From an uncultured bacterium (lineage in GTDB: Bacteria > Cyanobacteriota > Vampirovibrionia > Gastranaerophilales > Gastranaerophilaceae): 64,000 nt of DNA. Positions within the stretch are counted from its first letter, which is position 1. Each line of letters opens with the position of its first letter. The notes under the pieces were generated by a model. It was not told the DNA's origin. It did no database searches and saw nothing but the letters and a program-made list of their open reading frames with translations. Position numbers and translations under genes: made by a program. Where the stretch lies: NCBI GenBank assembly GCA_949300485.1, contig CASGEL010000001.1:186001-250000 (forward strand), written 5' to 3'. Shown piece by piece: positions 25,092 to 33,049 of the stretch.

Positions 25092-26637
25092 TATTGTAAC
25101 ATGCGGAGATGTCGACAGCGGTAAATCAACTTTATTTGGACGTTTATTATACAATACGAATAATGTATATGAAGATGCGAAACGAGATGTAGAAAAAGCA
25201 TCAAAGAAATACAGTAAAAATAACAGGCTAGAATATGGACTGTTATTAGATGGTTTACAAGATGAGCGGCAACAACAAATTACTATTGATATTGCTCACA
25301 GATACTTTAATATAAAAAACACTCGCTTCCACTTATTAGACTGCCCTGGCCATAGTCAATACACACATAACTTTGTTATTGCTGCCGCTGAAGCTGACAT
25401 TGCAGTATTAATTATTGATTCAACTAAAGGTATCATGCCACAAACGCTTATTCACCTAGAACTTTGTAAATTATTACAAGTGAAAAACCTTATTATTGCA
25501 ATAACTAAAATTGATTTAAGTCGGGATTCTAAGGTTAATGACATAGAATCAAAAATATTACATACTATCACAGATTTTGCTAATTACAGAATAATTAAAA
25601 CAAGTGCAATTAAAAATATCAATATAGACATTTTAGCAAATATATTATATAAAATGTCCATATCCATACGTAAAGATGAATCTTTTACTCTATGTGTACA
25701 AACAGTTAAAAAACTTAAAAATGATAGAATCTATCAGGGAATTTCAACCGGAAAAATTAAAAATGGACAAAATATTAAAGTTTATCCATCAAATATTGAC
25801 TCAAAAATATACAAAATAAAAAAGACCGTTGATTGTTATAAACTTGATACGAATATAGATATAGGAAGAAGTTATATAATTACAGAAAAAGAATTACAAG
25901 TTTCTAATGAGATAAAAGGTGAATATATTTCTTTTAATAAGAAAATCAAGTCTTCGAATCTAATATTTAAACATGGAACATCAATTTCCAGAATTATATC
26001 TTTAACCAAAAATAAAATCATTTTATCAGAAAATATATCATTTGCTAATATAGAAGAAATAAAACGTTTAGGTTATGGAATAATTATTGATAATTCCAGC
26101 AAATTAAATGTTGGAATGTTTATAATCTCTCAAAATAAAAAAGAATTTCCAAATTATTGCTATTGGTTTACTGGATATTCAGGAAGTGGGAAAACAACAT
26201 TGGCCCACCAATTAGCCAAACACTTTGCAATCAAACCTGTTATTTTAGACGGTGACGAAATTCGCAAAACAGTAAATTACGATTTAACCCTGAATAAAGA
26301 AGACAGAGATAAAAATGTAACTAAAATTGCCAATCTTGCAAATCTATTATTATCACAAGGGCATAATGTTATCGTTGCGTGTATTAGTAAAGATATTAAT
26401 CAAAGACTTTATGCAAGAAATTTAATGGGTAATTCATACTGTGAAATATATATAGAATCAAGTGAGTCAACAAGAATTAAAAGGGATACTAAAAAACTTT
26501 ATAAGAATCAGATTAAAGTATTAGATAATTATGAACCAAGTCCTTGGGAAAATATCGTTATTAATACAGATACAAATTCTGTCGACCAATCAACCATTGA
26601 ATTACTGGAAAAATTACAAGCTAAACATTATTTATAA
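25075..26637 (+). CDS. cysNC: CysN-CysC fusion: ATP sulfurylase GTPase subunit and APS kinase
   Basis: A bifunctional cytoplasmic enzyme of 520 residues. Residues 1 to about 350 are CysN, an EF-Tu-like GTPase: G1 GDVDSGKST at 11-19, DCPGH at about 89-93 and a G4-like ITKIDL where NKxD is usual. Beta-barrel domains follow. Residues about 360-520 are APS kinase: P-loop TGYSGSGKTT near 366-375, then DGDEIRKTVN and NKEDRDKNVTKIANLA. The fused enzyme makes APS and then PAPS, the sulfate donor for sulfotransferases. The fused kinase points to sulfation rather than only assimilation. The CysN part is somewhat shorter than in enterobacteria. It converges on a broken sulfotransferase gene. Confidence 0.93.
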   Translation: MKRICNIVTCGDVDSGKSTLFGRLLYNTNNVYEDAKRDVEKASKKYSKNNRLEYGLLLDGLQDERQQQITIDIAHRYFNIKNTRFHLLDCPGHSQYTHNFVIAAAEADIAVLIIDSTKGIMPQTLIHLELCKLLQVKNLIIAITKIDLSRDSKVNDIESKILHTITDFANYRIIKTSAIKNINIDILANILYKMSISIRKDESFTLCVQTVKKLKNDRIYQGISTGKIKNGQNIKVYPSNIDSKIYKIKKTVDCYKLDTNIDIGRSYIITEKELQVSNEIKGEYISFNKKIKSSNLIFKHGTSISRIISLTKNKIILSENISFANIEEIKRLGYGIIIDNSSKLNVGMFIISQNKKEFPNYCYWFTGYSGSGKTTLAHQLAKHFAIKPVILDGDEIRKTVNYDLTLNKEDRDKNVTKIANLANLLLSQGHNVIVACISKDINQRLYARNLMGNSYCEIYIESSESTRIKRDTKKLYKNQIKVLDNYEPSPWENIVINTDTNSVDQSTIELLEKLQAKHYL

Positions 26638-27223
26638 AACTTATTACCAAATTTTTTAGGAATTTGTAAATCTTCTTTATATAGATTTTTGATTTCTAAA
26701 ATTTGACTTGGAGTAAGAAGCTCTTTTGTAATAATTCTGTCTTTAGAGACATAAAAATGATTTGGTCTTATATTAAACTTTTCTTCCATAAATATATCCA
26801 ATTTCTTTATATCAACAAAGTCTGTAATATACTCTAAAATATTCCTATGATATGTATAAATTGGTACAACATGTTAATCCCATTTATACATATTCATTGA
26901 ATTTAATTTAGCAAGCAATATTGATTTATCAATAAATTCATTTAAATCAGTATCATAAGAAGGCTTTAAAGAAGATAAAATAAAATTTTGTCTTGTATAT
27001 TTATTATTCAACATCCTCACAAACCTATCTACAGGATTATCATAAACCATAAAAATAATACTATAATCATTATTTTTATCAGATAAAAAATCATCCACAG
27101 ATAAATTCATCTGAGATTTTGTATGATGATGTTTACTATCACATTTTTCTCCGGAAATACTATTTTATCTTCTAAAGTATCTGCAATTGTAATGTTATGA
27201 GAGTACAGAACAATAGACTTCAT
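26628..27223 (-). pseudogene. Decayed sulfotransferase gene (Sulfotransfer_2-like)
   Basis: Reading the minus strand from 27164 gives a continuous frame containing SKHHHTKSQMNLS, IFMVYDNPVDRFVRMLNNKY and MYKWD. An in-frame TAA follows at 26876-26874, and the same frame then continues HVVPIYTYHRNILEYITDF to DRIITKELLTPSQILEIKN and LYKEDLQ, ending at 26628. These match the pattern of PAPS-dependent sulfotransferases: K-H-H, the R-N-P-x-D-R-like D-N-P-V-D-R-F-V, D-x-H, late L-L-T and L-Y-K-E-D. The TAA would be a CAA (Gln) mutated once. The N-terminus is worse: a short piece in another frame starts at 27223 (MKSIVLYSHN) and the PAPS-binding P-K-T-G-G-T is absent. The 3' end overlaps cysNC by 10 bases. 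Confidence 0.7.
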
Positions 27224-27246
27224 AAATATTCATCTTATAAAATTGA

Positions 27247-28473
27247 TTACAAAAAACATTTCAAAATCAAAGATGTATTGATACCACCAAATGCAAAATT
27301 ATTTGACATAACTATGTTCGTATCAATTTCTCGACCTGCATTTTGAATATAATCTAGTTTACCACAAGCTTCATCTACATCATTCAAATTCAAGGTCGGA
27401 CAAAACCATTTTTTTCTAGCCATATCAATAGTCAAAATAGCTTCTATTGCACCACAGGCACCAAGAGTATGACCTGTATAACTTTTGATAGAACTTGTCG
27501 GAATGCTGCGTTTAAAAATATCATAAGTTGCATTACTTTCTGCGATATCTCCCTGCACAGTTGCTGTACCATGAGCATTGACATAACCTATATCTTCAGG
27601 AGATATATTGGCATCTTTTAATGCTAACTCTAATGCCGTTTTCATTTTATCCCGATTGGGAGTAGTAATATGCGTACCATCAGTACTTGTACCAAAGCCG
27701 ATAACTTCAGCATAAATTTTTGCCCCGCGCTTTTTGGCATGCTCATACTCTTCCAATATAACAGTTCCTGCACCTTCTCCAATTACAAGCCCATCCCTGT
27801 TTTTATCAAAAGGAGAAGGAGTCAGCTCAGGAGTATCATTTTTCTGACTCGTTGCATACAATGTATCAAATATTGCAATCTGAGTCGGATGCATTTCGTC
27901 TGCACCACCTGCAATCATTATTGTTTCATAACCATTTTTGATAGCTTCATATCCGTACCCTATTCCCATTGCTCCGGATGTACAAGCAGTAGAGGTAGGA
28001 ATTAATCTTCCTGTAGTTTTAAAATACAATGAAATATTAACAGCCGAAGTCTGAGGCATCATTTTTACATAACTGCCTGAAGTAAGAGTACGAACTTCCT
28101 TTTTCTCCATCATTGAATAAAAATCAATAATACTTTCCAAAGAACCTGAAGATGATCCATAACTTACACCTGTTTGACCGTTTGTGATAATTTCATCACC
28201 CAGTAGACCGGCATCTTGTAAAGCTTCTTCCGCACTGACAACACTCATAACCGCAACACGACCCATTGTCCTAAGAACCTTGCGAGTGTAATGTTCAGGC
28301 GCAATGAAATTGTCAACCGGTGCGGCAAGTTTTGTATTCAAACGTGTAAACACCTCTAATTCAGGCATATATTTTACACAATTTTTCAAGCTTAACAAAC
28401 GTTCAAAAGCATCCTCTCTTGTTCTGCCAAGAGGACTAATCTGCGACATTCCGGTAATAACAACACGTTTCAT
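27247..28473 (-). CDS. Beta-ketoacyl-ACP synthase, ApeR-like (aryl polyene cluster)
   Basis: A 408-residue condensing enzyme of the FabF/KAS II type, cytoplasmic. The catalytic triad is Cys164 in S-T-A-C-T-S-G, His in NAHGTATVQGD and His in YTGHTLGACGA. It would extend a polyene acyl-ACP with malonyl-ACP. I start at the ATG at 28473, since GGAGG lies 9 bases before it. The ORF's extra residue comes from a preceding TTG. The start overlaps the ketoreductase stop by one base. Last of four leftward genes whose order (KS, dehydratase, ketoreductase, KS) matches apeO-P-Q-R of Escherichia coli. Confidence 0.92.
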   Translation of the reverse strand: MKRVVITGMSQISPLGRTREDAFERLLSLKNCVKYMPELEVFTRLNTKLAAPVDNFIAPEHYTRKVLRTMGRVAVMSVVSAEEALQDAGLLGDEIITNGQTGVSYGSSSGSLESIIDFYSMMEKKEVRTLTSGSYVKMMPQTSAVNISLYFKTTGRLIPTSTACTSGAMGIGYGYEAIKNGYETIMIAGGADEMHPTQIAIFDTLYATSQKNDTPELTPSPFDKNRDGLVIGEGAGTVILEEYEHAKKRGAKIYAEVIGFGTSTDGTHITTPNRDKMKTALELALKDANISPEDIGYVNAHGTATVQGDIAESNATYDIFKRSIPTSSIKSYTGHTLGACGAIEAILTIDMARKKWFCPTLNLNDVDEACGKLDYIQNAGREIDTNIVMSNNFAFGGINTSLILKCFL

Positions 28474-29198
28474 CAATATAATCCTCCATTTACAGAAATA
28501 ACCTGACCTGTTATATACCCAGCATCTTCACTCATAAGATAATTAACAAGACTGGCAACTTCTTTAGCCGTACCAAATCGTTTCATCGGAATATGCTTTT
28601 TAATCTCATCTACCGGCAAATCTTGTGTCATATCAGACTCAATAGCCCCTGGGGCAACACAATTTACAGTAATTTTTCTTTTAGCTAACTCAAGTGCTAA
28701 AGCTTTTGATGCACCTATTATTCCGGCTTTTGAGGCACTATAATTCACCTGTCCATAATTCCCTCTAAGCCCTGAAACTGATGACATTGCAACAATTCTG
28801 CCTTTAACCCTTGCGGCTATCATTGGCATTACAATCGGTTTTAAAACATTATAAAATCCGCCAAGATTTGTATTCAAAACACTATCCCACGCTTCGTCAT
28901 CCATAGACGGGAAAACGGAATCTCTTGTAATTCCGGCATTTAGCACAACTCCGTAATAAACACCATTCTTCTCAATATCTTCTGATATAACCTTTTTACA
29001 CTGTTCCCTATCTGTTGTATCAAACTGCAAAATTCGACCATTAACTCCTAAAGATTTTATTTCTTGAAGAACAGCTTCTGCTTTTTGCATATTCTTATTA
29101 CAATGCAAAATAATATCAAATTCATTTTTAGCAAGATATAAAGCGGTTTCTTTTCCTATACCGCGGCTTGAACCGGTTACCAACACTTCTTTTCCCAT
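28473..29198 (-). CDS. 3-oxoacyl-ACP reductase, FabG/ApeQ-like
   Basis: A 241-residue short-chain dehydrogenase that reduces beta-ketoacyl-ACP with NADPH. The TGSSRGIG cofactor loop is at 8-15, NAG at 87-89, catalytic Ser near 140 and Y153-x-x-x-K157 in YSASKAG. It ends with the family's YITGQVISVNGGLY. It is cytoplasmic and of normal length. It sits between the dehydratase (4-base gap) and the ApeR-like synthase (1-base overlap), so it belongs to the polyene cluster rather than housekeeping fatty acid synthesis. Confidence 0.92.
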   Translation of the reverse strand: MGKEVLVTGSSRGIGKETALYLAKNEFDIILHCNKNMQKAEAVLQEIKSLGVNGRILQFDTTDREQCKKVISEDIEKNGVYYGVVLNAGITRDSVFPSMDDEAWDSVLNTNLGGFYNVLKPIVMPMIAARVKGRIVAMSSVSGLRGNYGQVNYSASKAGIIGASKALALELAKRKITVNCVAPGAIESDMTQDLPVDEIKKHIPMKRFGTAKEVASLVNYLMSEDAGYITGQVISVNGGLY

Positions 29199-29202
29199 AT
29201 AT

Positions 29203-29652
29203 TTAACCCCCGATGTTCAGGTATTCCGTAGCATTCTTCGGCTGATAAGCATTTATAGTTGCTTTAGCACACTCAGCACCCTCATTATAAATTAAACATT
29301 CAAATGAAACAAGCTCATCATCACAAAAGATTTCTTTTGCTTTGATTATGTACTTATGATCTTTTTCAAATTTTTCCAAAGAACATCTGTAAGATCGAGT
29401 ACCTAATAAAAAACCTATTTGCGGAGTTTCATTATTATTTTTAAAATGAGTATATGCGGCAATAGTTTGAGCCATAAATTCAATTCCAAGAAGATACGAA
29501 ACTCCATCCAATTCTCTTTCGAAAAATACATTATCCTCTCTTATAGTAACACTTGTTAAAATATATTCTTCATCTAAATTAACTTCTTCAATATTATCAA
29601 TAAGTATCATCGGATTATTATGCGGTAATATTTTTTCCAAATCGTATTTCAT
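29203..29652 (-). CDS. Hotdog-fold 3-hydroxyacyl-ACP dehydratase, ApeP-like
   Basis: A 149-residue FabZ/FabA-like dehydratase. The catalytic His is H11 in ILPHNNPMILIDN and the partner Glu is probably E58 in LLGIEFMAQTIAAY. It removes water from 3-hydroxyacyl-ACP to give the conjugated double bonds of a polyene. Compact length and position between two ketosynthase/reductase genes match ApeP of aryl polyene clusters. A second dehydratase domain is fused to the ligase on the rightward arm. Confidence 0.88.
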   Translation of the reverse strand: MKYDLEKILPHNNPMILIDNIEEVNLDEEYILTSVTIREDNVFFERELDGVSYLLGIEFMAQTIAAYTHFKNNNETPQIGFLLGTRSYRCSLEKFEKDHKYIIKAKEIFCDDELVSFECLIYNEGAECAKATINAYQPKNATEYLNIGG

Positions 29653-29653
29653 A

Positions 29654-30730
29654 TTATTTCCCTAAAATTATAACTGCGTTCGTTCCGCCAAAACCAAAGG
29701 CATTACACATAACATTCTTAATGTTTTTAATTTTTGAACCCTTTACTGCAAGATTTATCTGTGGAATATCCGGATTATATTCTCCATCATAAATATGTGG
29801 AGGAAGATCATTCACTCCGGATCTTAAGAGTTCAAAACAAATAGCAGTTTCTATACTTGCAGATGCCCCAAGACAATGCCCCGTTAACGGTTTAGTTGCA
29901 CTTACCAAAGTTGAATTGCCAAATACTTTATATACAGCATTTGCCTCCATTGTATCATTTGCAACAGTGCCGGTCCCATGAAGATTTATATAATCGATAT
30001 CTCCAGGTTGCAAGCCGGCCGAGTTAAGCGCTGCAATCATAGCATTGGCAGCTTCTTCTCCATCCGGATTTGGAGTTGAAGCATGGTATGCATCCGAAGT
30101 TTCTCCAATGCCAAGAATTTTTATTCCTTTATCTGCTTTTTCGAGAATAAACAGAGCTGCAGCCTCAGAAATATTTATGCCCGTAGGATTTTTACTAAAA
30201 GGATTTGACCTTTTATCAGATAATACCTCCAGGGCACTAAATCCTGCTAATGGAAATTTTGAAATTTCATCTGCTCCACCAACTATAACTGCATCACAAA
30301 TACCTGCATCCATCCATTTCTGTGCAGTTAAAAAAGCTTTTATTCCTGATGAACATGCTGTAGACACACCACAGAAAGGTCCGGATAATTCTAAATATTC
30401 TTTTACAAATTCTGCAGGATTACTCATCTTTAAAAATTCAGGATTTTGGGTATTTTCATAGTTATCAATACCTGTATTAGTGGTAGAAATAACAACTCCA
30501 ATTCTTTTTTTGTCGTAACGCAAAATCAAATTATTTATATCATATCTAATTTTATCTATGCAATGGAGAAGCATTCTGTTACAACGGATATTGTAAATTT
30601 CAGATTCAATTTCAGGAAGGGTTGTTGAAATCTTGAAATCTACAAGCTTTCCATCTATTACATTTTTGAAAACTTCTTCTAAATTTTCACCTAAATTACA
30701 TATTGCAGCAGCTTTTGTGATACTAATCAT
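29654..30730 (-). CDS. Beta-ketoacyl-ACP synthase, ApeO-like (aryl polyene cluster)
   Basis: A 358-residue condensing enzyme, somewhat shorter than FabF. Active-site Cys126 lies in S-T-A-C-S-S-G, with His in NLHGTGTVAND and His in PLTGHCLGASASIE, so the triad is intact. In characterised aryl polyene systems ApeO pairs with the chain-length factor ApeC, and here the ApeC-like gene is directly across the divergent promoter. An AGAGGAA box precedes the ATG. The next gene starts one base after this one stops, consistent with an operon apeO-P-Q-R. Confidence 0.92.
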   Translation of the reverse strand: MISITKAAAICNLGENLEEVFKNVIDGKLVDFKISTTLPEIESEIYNIRCNRMLLHCIDKIRYDINNLILRYDKKRIGVVISTTNTGIDNYENTQNPEFLKMSNPAEFVKEYLELSGPFCGVSTACSSGIKAFLTAQKWMDAGICDAVIVGGADEISKFPLAGFSALEVLSDKRSNPFSKNPTGINISEAAALFILEKADKGIKILGIGETSDAYHASTPNPDGEEAANAMIAALNSAGLQPGDIDYINLHGTGTVANDTMEANAVYKVFGNSTLVSATKPLTGHCLGASASIETAICFELLRSGVNDLPPHIYDGEYNPDIPQINLAVKGSKIKNIKNVMCNAFGFGGTNAVIILGK

Positions 30731-30741
30731 TATTCCTCTTC

Positions 30742-30770
30742 TTGCAGAATTATTATATCAATATTATACT
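30742..30770 (+). promoter_or_regulatory. Putative rightward promoter of the polyene cluster
   Basis: TTGCAG (30742-30747) and TATACT (30765-30770) are separated by 17 bases inside the 48-base divergent gap. The ATG of the chain-length-factor gene lies 8 bases after the -10 box without a Shine-Dalgarno sequence, so the message may be leaderless. The -35 match is weak. Confidence 0.4.
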
Positions 30771-30778
30771 ATAATATC

Positions 30779-31369
30779 ATGAAGGAAATTATTTTTGATA
30801 TAAAAAAATATTCATATATAAAAGATGAAGAATGCGATGTGTCTTTTATTCCGATGCTAACAAGAAGAAAACTGAACAAATTTGGACGCTGTGCCTTATA
30901 TACACTGTATAAAGTTTATGAGAAAGGAAATCCCCGATTAGTATTTGCTTCAGAATACGGAGACATTGAAAGGGTCAATAAATTAATTATACAAAGAAAT
31001 GAAGACGGAGAAGTTTCACCTACCGGATTTAGTTCATCGGTTCATAATGCTTCTATTGGCCTATTTTCACTACTTGAAAATAATAAAACAGGTTATAACT
31101 CAATTTCAGCTGGCAAAAAAACAATTGCAACAGGATTTTTGGAAAGCATATTATCAACAAATGCAATCTTTTGTTATACAGAAAGCTTGGGTGGATTAAA
31201 AAGTGTTTCTGCGGAAATTCAAACATCAAAAAATGGTAAATACATCCTAACCGAAAAAACTCAAGATGAAATAACAAAAGACTCTTTTAAAGATTTTACA
31301 GAATTCCTTGACGGGAAATGCGATTTATTTGTAAGTGATATATATAAAGTTCAAAGGATTGTGAAATGA
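30779..31369 (+). CDS. Ketosynthase chain-length factor, ApeC-like
   Basis: A 196-residue protein of the beta-ketoacyl synthase-like N-terminal family (PF13723 type). It keeps ketosynthase-like sequence but has lost the active-site Cys: the region reads SSSVHNASIGLFS. It also has the conserved FIPMLTRRKLNKFGRCALYTL and VFASEYGD. Such proteins form a heterodimer with the catalytic ketosynthase and set polyene length. First gene of the rightward arm. It overlaps the acyltransferase gene by 4 bases (ATGA). Confidence 0.87.
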   Translation: MKEIIFDIKKYSYIKDEECDVSFIPMLTRRKLNKFGRCALYTLYKVYEKGNPRLVFASEYGDIERVNKLIIQRNEDGEVSPTGFSSSVHNASIGLFSLLENNKTGYNSISAGKKTIATGFLESILSTNAIFCYTESLGGLKSVSAEIQTSKNGKYILTEKTQDEITKDSFKDFTEFLDGKCDLFVSDIYKVQRIVK

Positions 31370-32097
31370 AATTCTATAGATCATTTCTTGTACTTATTGA
31401 AATATGTATTTTTGGAACAGGGGCATTAATAATTGGATGTTTGATATTTCCAACTCTATCACTATTTGTAAAAGAACAAAACCGACGAGAATATTTTTCC
31501 AATATTATACATAGTTCTTGGAAATTTTTTATAGACATAATGCAAAAAACAGGGGTAATAAATGTAAATATTGAAGGAGATTTATCAAATATAAAAGGCA
31601 AAATAGTTGCTGCATCACATCCAAGCTTAATAGATATTATTCTATTAATAGGACAAATGCCTAAATCTCTTTGTCTGGCAAAAAAAGAACTGTTAAAAAA
31701 CCCTGTTATGCACAATATCGTTAAATCACTTTATATAATAAATAATATTGATCCCGAAATATTCAAAAAAAATGCAACGGAAGCTCTTAAAGACGGTTAT
31801 AACATTGTAATATTCCCAACAGGTACAAGAACACTTCCTGACGAACACATTAAAATTCATAAAGGTGCCGCCCAACTTGCTATAGCCTCAGGAACAAGCA
31901 TTATTCCAATCAATATTAAAACAGATTATCCGTTTCTTATAAAACACCATTCACCGTTAGATGCCGGATCCAAAACAGTAAATTACTACTTAAAAGTCAT
32001 GCCTGAAATAAATCCGCAAAACTATATGGATACAACTGATAGCGAAATTAAAGCACGAAACCATATATCAGAAAAAATTAAAGAATATATAAATTGA
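31366..32097 (+). CDS. PlsC-type acyltransferase, ApeD-like
   Basis: A 243-residue lysophospholipid-type acyltransferase with one N-terminal membrane helix (LVLIEICIFGTGALIIGCLIF). Block I is H85-P-S-L-I-D90 (the HxxxxD motif), and block III is FPTGTRT where FPEGTR is usual. It ends in a typical C-terminal extension. Position two of the rightward arm matches ApeD, thought to attach the polyene to a lipid carrier. An AAAGGA box and a 4-base overlap with the upstream gene show coupling. Confidence 0.88.
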   Translation: MKFYRSFLVLIEICIFGTGALIIGCLIFPTLSLFVKEQNRREYFSNIIHSSWKFFIDIMQKTGVINVNIEGDLSNIKGKIVAASHPSLIDIILLIGQMPKSLCLAKKELLKNPVMHNIVKSLYIINNIDPEIFKKNATEALKDGYNIVIFPTGTRTLPDEHIKIHKGAAQLAIASGTSIIPINIKTDYPFLIKHHSPLDAGSKTVNYYLKVMPEINPQNYMDTTDSEIKARNHISEKIKEYIN

Positions 32098-32143
32098 CTT
32101 TAGAAAAGAATTAAGTTATAAATTTAGTATAGGAATTAACGAT

Positions 32144-32401
32144 ATGACACTGGAAAATGAAATAAAAGAATTAATAATTAAATCATTGGAATTGGAAGAT
32201 ATAACACCTTCCGATATTAAAGATGAAGAACCGCTTTTTGGTGAAGGATTAGGTTTAGATTCAATTGATGCTTTAGAACTTGGTATGGCATTGAAAAAGA
32301 AATTTAATATTAAGTTATCTTCTGACAAGGATGAAAATTCTGAATATTTTTATTCAGTAAAAACAATTGCTGATTTTATTAGGAGTAACAACTGTGAATA
32401 A
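32144..32401 (+). CDS. Acyl carrier protein, ApeE-like
   Basis: An 85-residue acidic carrier protein. The phosphopantetheine site is Ser40 in LGLDSIDALEL. It carries growing polyene intermediates. The first of two tandem acyl carrier proteins, as in characterised aryl polyene clusters. It should be activated by the cluster's own phosphopantetheinyl transferase. No strong ribosome site is seen (GGAATTAACG upstream). Confidence 0.93.
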   Translation: MTLENEIKELIIKSLELEDITPSDIKDEEPLFGEGLGLDSIDALELGMALKKKFNIKLSSDKDENSEYFYSVKTIADFIRSNNCE

Positions 32402-32654
32402 AACATTTACTTACGATGAAATTATGAATAAGTTAACAGAAATTCTTGTCGATGATTTTGAAATCGACAAATCTCTTATTACTCCGAGCGCAAACTTGTT
32501 TGAAGATCTTGAATTAGATAGTATAGATGCTGTTGATTTGGCAGTAAAGCTTCAATATTTTACTGATAAAAAAATTCCGCCGGAAAATTTCAAACAAATT
32601 AAAACAGTAGAAGATGTCGCAAAAACTATTGAAGAACTTGTAAAATGCGATTAA
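32394..32654 (+). CDS. Acyl carrier protein, ApeF-like, GTG start
   Basis: An 86-residue carrier protein with Ser43 in LELDSIDAVDL as the phosphopantetheine site. The frame is open from 32367, but AGGAG followed by 8 bases points to the GTG at 32394 (reading M-N-K-T-F-T). This overlaps the first carrier gene by 8 bases. The two carriers are clearly diverged, so they likely serve different enzymes (starter loading and elongation, as reported for ApeE/ApeF). Confidence 0.92.
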   Translation: MNKTFTYDEIMNKLTEILVDDFEIDKSLITPSANLFEDLELDSIDAVDLAVKLQYFTDKKIPPENFKQIKTVEDVAKTIEELVKCD

Positions 32655-33049
32655 AATATATTTTTCCAGTATTTATTACTATTTTGGTAATTATACTATT
32701 TCATTTTACTCAGCTTTATTTTATAAAACTATATCCGGTTGTTGCAAATTTAACAACATTTCTTGTCTTTTTGATATCTTCATTCTCAAAAGAAACTGTC
32801 ATCCAAAAGTTTGCAAAGAAACTTGAAGGTGGCAATCTAGATGATTTTACACGCATATATACAAGAAAACTAACATACATATGGTGTGTTATTACTTTTT
32901 TAAATCTGGCTATATCAATAATAACTGTATTTTTACCTGAAAAATGGTGGGCATTATATAACGGATGTATTTCATACTTTGCAATCGGAACAGTGTTTGT
33001 GGTTGAATATATAATAAGAATAGTTTTAAGGAAAAAGTATAAAAAATGA
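32645..33049 (+). CDS. Small membrane protein, COG4648/ApeG-like
   Basis: A 134-residue inner-membrane protein with about four hydrophobic segments (IFPVFITILVIILFHF, VVANLTTFLVFLISS, YIWCVITFLNLAISII, CISYFAIGTVFVVEYI). The conserved-looking middle is FAKKLEGGNLDDFTRIYTRK. It resembles the COG4648 proteins found between the carrier proteins and the ligase in aryl polyene clusters. Function is unknown. It overlaps the carrier gene by 10 bases and the ligase gene by 4. Confidence 0.8.
   Translation: MRLKYIFPVFITILVIILFHFTQLYFIKLYPVVANLTTFLVFLISSFSKETVIQKFAKKLEGGNLDDFTRIYTRKLTYIWCVITFLNLAISIITVFLPEKWWALYNGCISYFAIGTVFVVEYIIRIVLRKKYKK

Noticed and set aside
22953-27223. Genomic island integrated at tRNA-Ala(GGC) carrying the sulfation cassette
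   Set aside because: No integrase and no direct repeat of the tRNA 3' end was found. The cassette starts almost 1 kb away behind an unrelated gene.
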